DNA of 42,627 nt, taken from Rhodospirillaceae bacterium (lineage in GTDB: Bacteria > Pseudomonadota > Alphaproteobacteria > Reyranellales > Reyranellaceae). The notes beneath the pieces were generated by a model, which worked only from the letters and a program-made list of their open reading frames with translations, was not told the origin of the DNA and made no database searches. A program made the translations under genes and the position numbers. Shown here piece after piece: positions 41,740 to 42,627 of this stretch. Location: positions 1 through 42,627 of the forward strand of contig WOUR01000044.1 of assembly GCA_009772935.1 (NCBI GenBank), read 5' to 3'. The first letter of the stretch is position 1. Each line of letters begins with the position of its first letter.

Positions 41740-42279
41740 ATGGGAATTCGAACGTCGGTCCTGCTTTGCGCCTTCTCCGTTGCTCTGGCGGCATTTTCCC
41801 TGCCCCAGATCGGCGGCAAAGCAGCCTTCGCCGGCGACAAACCGACCAACGCCCAACGCAAGGGCTCCGGCCTGCCCATTCCCCGTTTCGCGTCCCTGCG
41901 CTCCGACGAGGTCAATGTCCGTACCGGACCGGGCTCGCGCTATCCCGTCGACTGGATGTTCAAGCGCAAGGCCATGCCCGTGGAGATCGTCGCGGAATAT
42001 GAAAACTGGCGCAAAATCCGCGACTGGCAGGGCGCCAGCGGCTGGGTCCACCAGAGCCTGCTGACCGGCAAGCGCTCCTTCATCATCAACGCGAAAACCG
42101 CCAGCCTCTACAAGACGCCGGCCGCATCGGCCGAAGTCGTGGCCAGGCTCGAGCCGGAAGTCCTGGGCGAGATCCGCTCCTGTGCCGGCGACTGGTGCCG
42201 GGTCAAGGTTTCGGGCGTGAGCGGCTGGATCGAGCGGAGCGGCATGTGGGGCGTCTACAAATCCGAGCCGATCAACTAG
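41740..42279 (+). CDS. Secreted protein with two SH3-like domains
   Basis: A 179-residue exported protein. Residues 1-31 form a signal peptide (LLCAFSVALAAFSLPQIGGKAAFA). The first SH3-like domain (about 48-110) has FASLRSDEVNVRTGPGSRYPVDWMF and WRKIRDWQGASGWVHQSLLTGKR, the SH3_4 pattern. A second one (about 113-172) has ASLYKTPAASAEVVARLEP and CAGDWCRVKVSGVSGWIER, with a Cys pair that may form a disulfide. Such domains often bind peptidoglycan stems, so a cell-wall role in the periplasm is likely. The TonB-like gene follows 33 bases later. Confidence 0.9.
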   Translation: MGIRTSVLLCAFSVALAAFSLPQIGGKAAFAGDKPTNAQRKGSGLPIPRFASLRSDEVNVRTGPGSRYPVDWMFKRKAMPVEIVAEYENWRKIRDWQGASGWVHQSLLTGKRSFIINAKTASLYKTPAASAEVVARLEPEVLGEIRSCAGDWCRVKVSGVSGWIERSGMWGVYKSEPIN

Positions 42280-42312
42280 CGGCCCGCCGGGCCGCCCCGT
42301 AGAACGGGCACC

Positions 42313-42627
42313 GTGACCCACGACGTCAGTCTCACCTACTCCCGCTTCGAGCACATGCCGCCCTCCGCCGTGGCGCTGGCGGTGCTTCTGCATGTCGGTG
42401 TGGGACTGGCGCTGTTCTGGATCTCGCCGCTGCGTCCGGTCGATCATTTCGAGGATGCCATCGAGGTCACGATGGATGCCCCGGAGGCCATGACCCCGGT
42501 CGCCGCGCAGAAGACCGAGCCGACGCCGGAACCCGCCGCCGCACCGGCCTCGCCGCCGCCCGCACCCGCCGCCAGCGCGCCAACGCCCAGGCCGCAGCCT
42601 GCGGCGCCGCCGACGCGCCTTGGCCTC
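42313..42627 (+). CDS. TonB/TolA-like energy transducer, 3' end outside the window
   Basis: The first 105 residues of a protein beginning at a GTG. A single membrane helix SAVALAVLLHVGVGLALFWIS lies near 18-38. After EVTMDAPEAMTPVAAQ comes a Pro/Ala-rich stretch (TPEPAAAPASPPPAPAASAP, then PQPAAPPTR) expected to span the periplasm. This is the layout of TonB, TolA and related energy transducers. The C-terminal domain needed to decide between them is outside the window. The start is GTG with no strong ribosome-binding site, so it is approximate. Confidence 0.75.
   Translation, partial: MTHDVSLTYSRFEHMPPSAVALAVLLHVGVGLALFWISPLRPVDHFEDAIEVTMDAPEAMTPVAAQKTEPTPEPAAAPASPPPAPAASAPTPRPQPAAPPTRLGL

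Overview
The window is one contiguous, GC-rich, gene-dense stretch of a Gram-negative chromosome, most likely from an alphaproteobacterium. The evidence is the recF-gyrB order, HslV ending next to HslU, TRAP and SulP carriers, a TonB-like protein, and codon use dominated by G or C at third positions. The overall gene mix reminds me of Reyranella and relatives, but that is an impression, not a measurement. recF-gyrB at the left edge suggests that dnaA-dnaN and perhaps the replication origin lie just outside to the left.

Layout. 1-3962: recF (start missing), gyrB and a small secreted protein. 3975-7135: an EamA exporter diverging from a TetR regulator, which overlaps a DUF1330 gene and is followed by a PrdB-like gene. 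That gene is interrupted by an in-frame TGA with a hairpin directly after it; I read it as one 390-residue selenoprotein. 7359-8746: a three-gene minus-strand operon (P-loop kinase, PaaI thioesterase, four-helix membrane protein). 8856-12250: an MmyB-type regulator, a membrane-bound AraC regulator and a sterol-desaturase/DUF2147 fusion. 12252-14800: SulP carrier and aldose epimerase. 14994-17895: a full TRAP transporter with an intrinsic terminator after the binding-protein gene. 18064-21087: TAP-like hydrolase, MFS transporter and a 49-residue membrane protein.

21156-26001 holds the least explained genes: a 1308-residue protein of unknown family followed one base later by a protein with papain-like sequence signatures. 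Just beyond lies a 42-bp diverged copy of the 3' end of hslU, then an AT-rich repeat tract and the intact hslVU operon (26256-28149). 28227-37018 is metabolic: an FAD amine oxidoreductase, a GFA protein, an FkbM methyltransferase, a DUF45 metallopeptidase, a carboxymuconolactone decarboxylase-like protein, a class V aminotransferase, a LysR regulator, an orphan peptide-type binding protein and an adenosine-deaminase-like enzyme. 37071-42627 holds msrA, a MAPEG protein, a PlsB-like acyltransferase, a YihY membrane protein, a 2-hydroxyacid dehydrogenase, an SH3-domain protein and the start of a TonB-like gene.

The strongest candidates for new biology are the PrdB-like selenoprotein (6425-6455), the giant-protein/papain-like pair (21156-26001), the desaturase-DUF2147 fusion, and the hslU 3'-end duplication. 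I found no tRNA, rRNA, CRISPR array, insertion sequence or integrase. No region longer than about 260 bases lacks a plausible gene.
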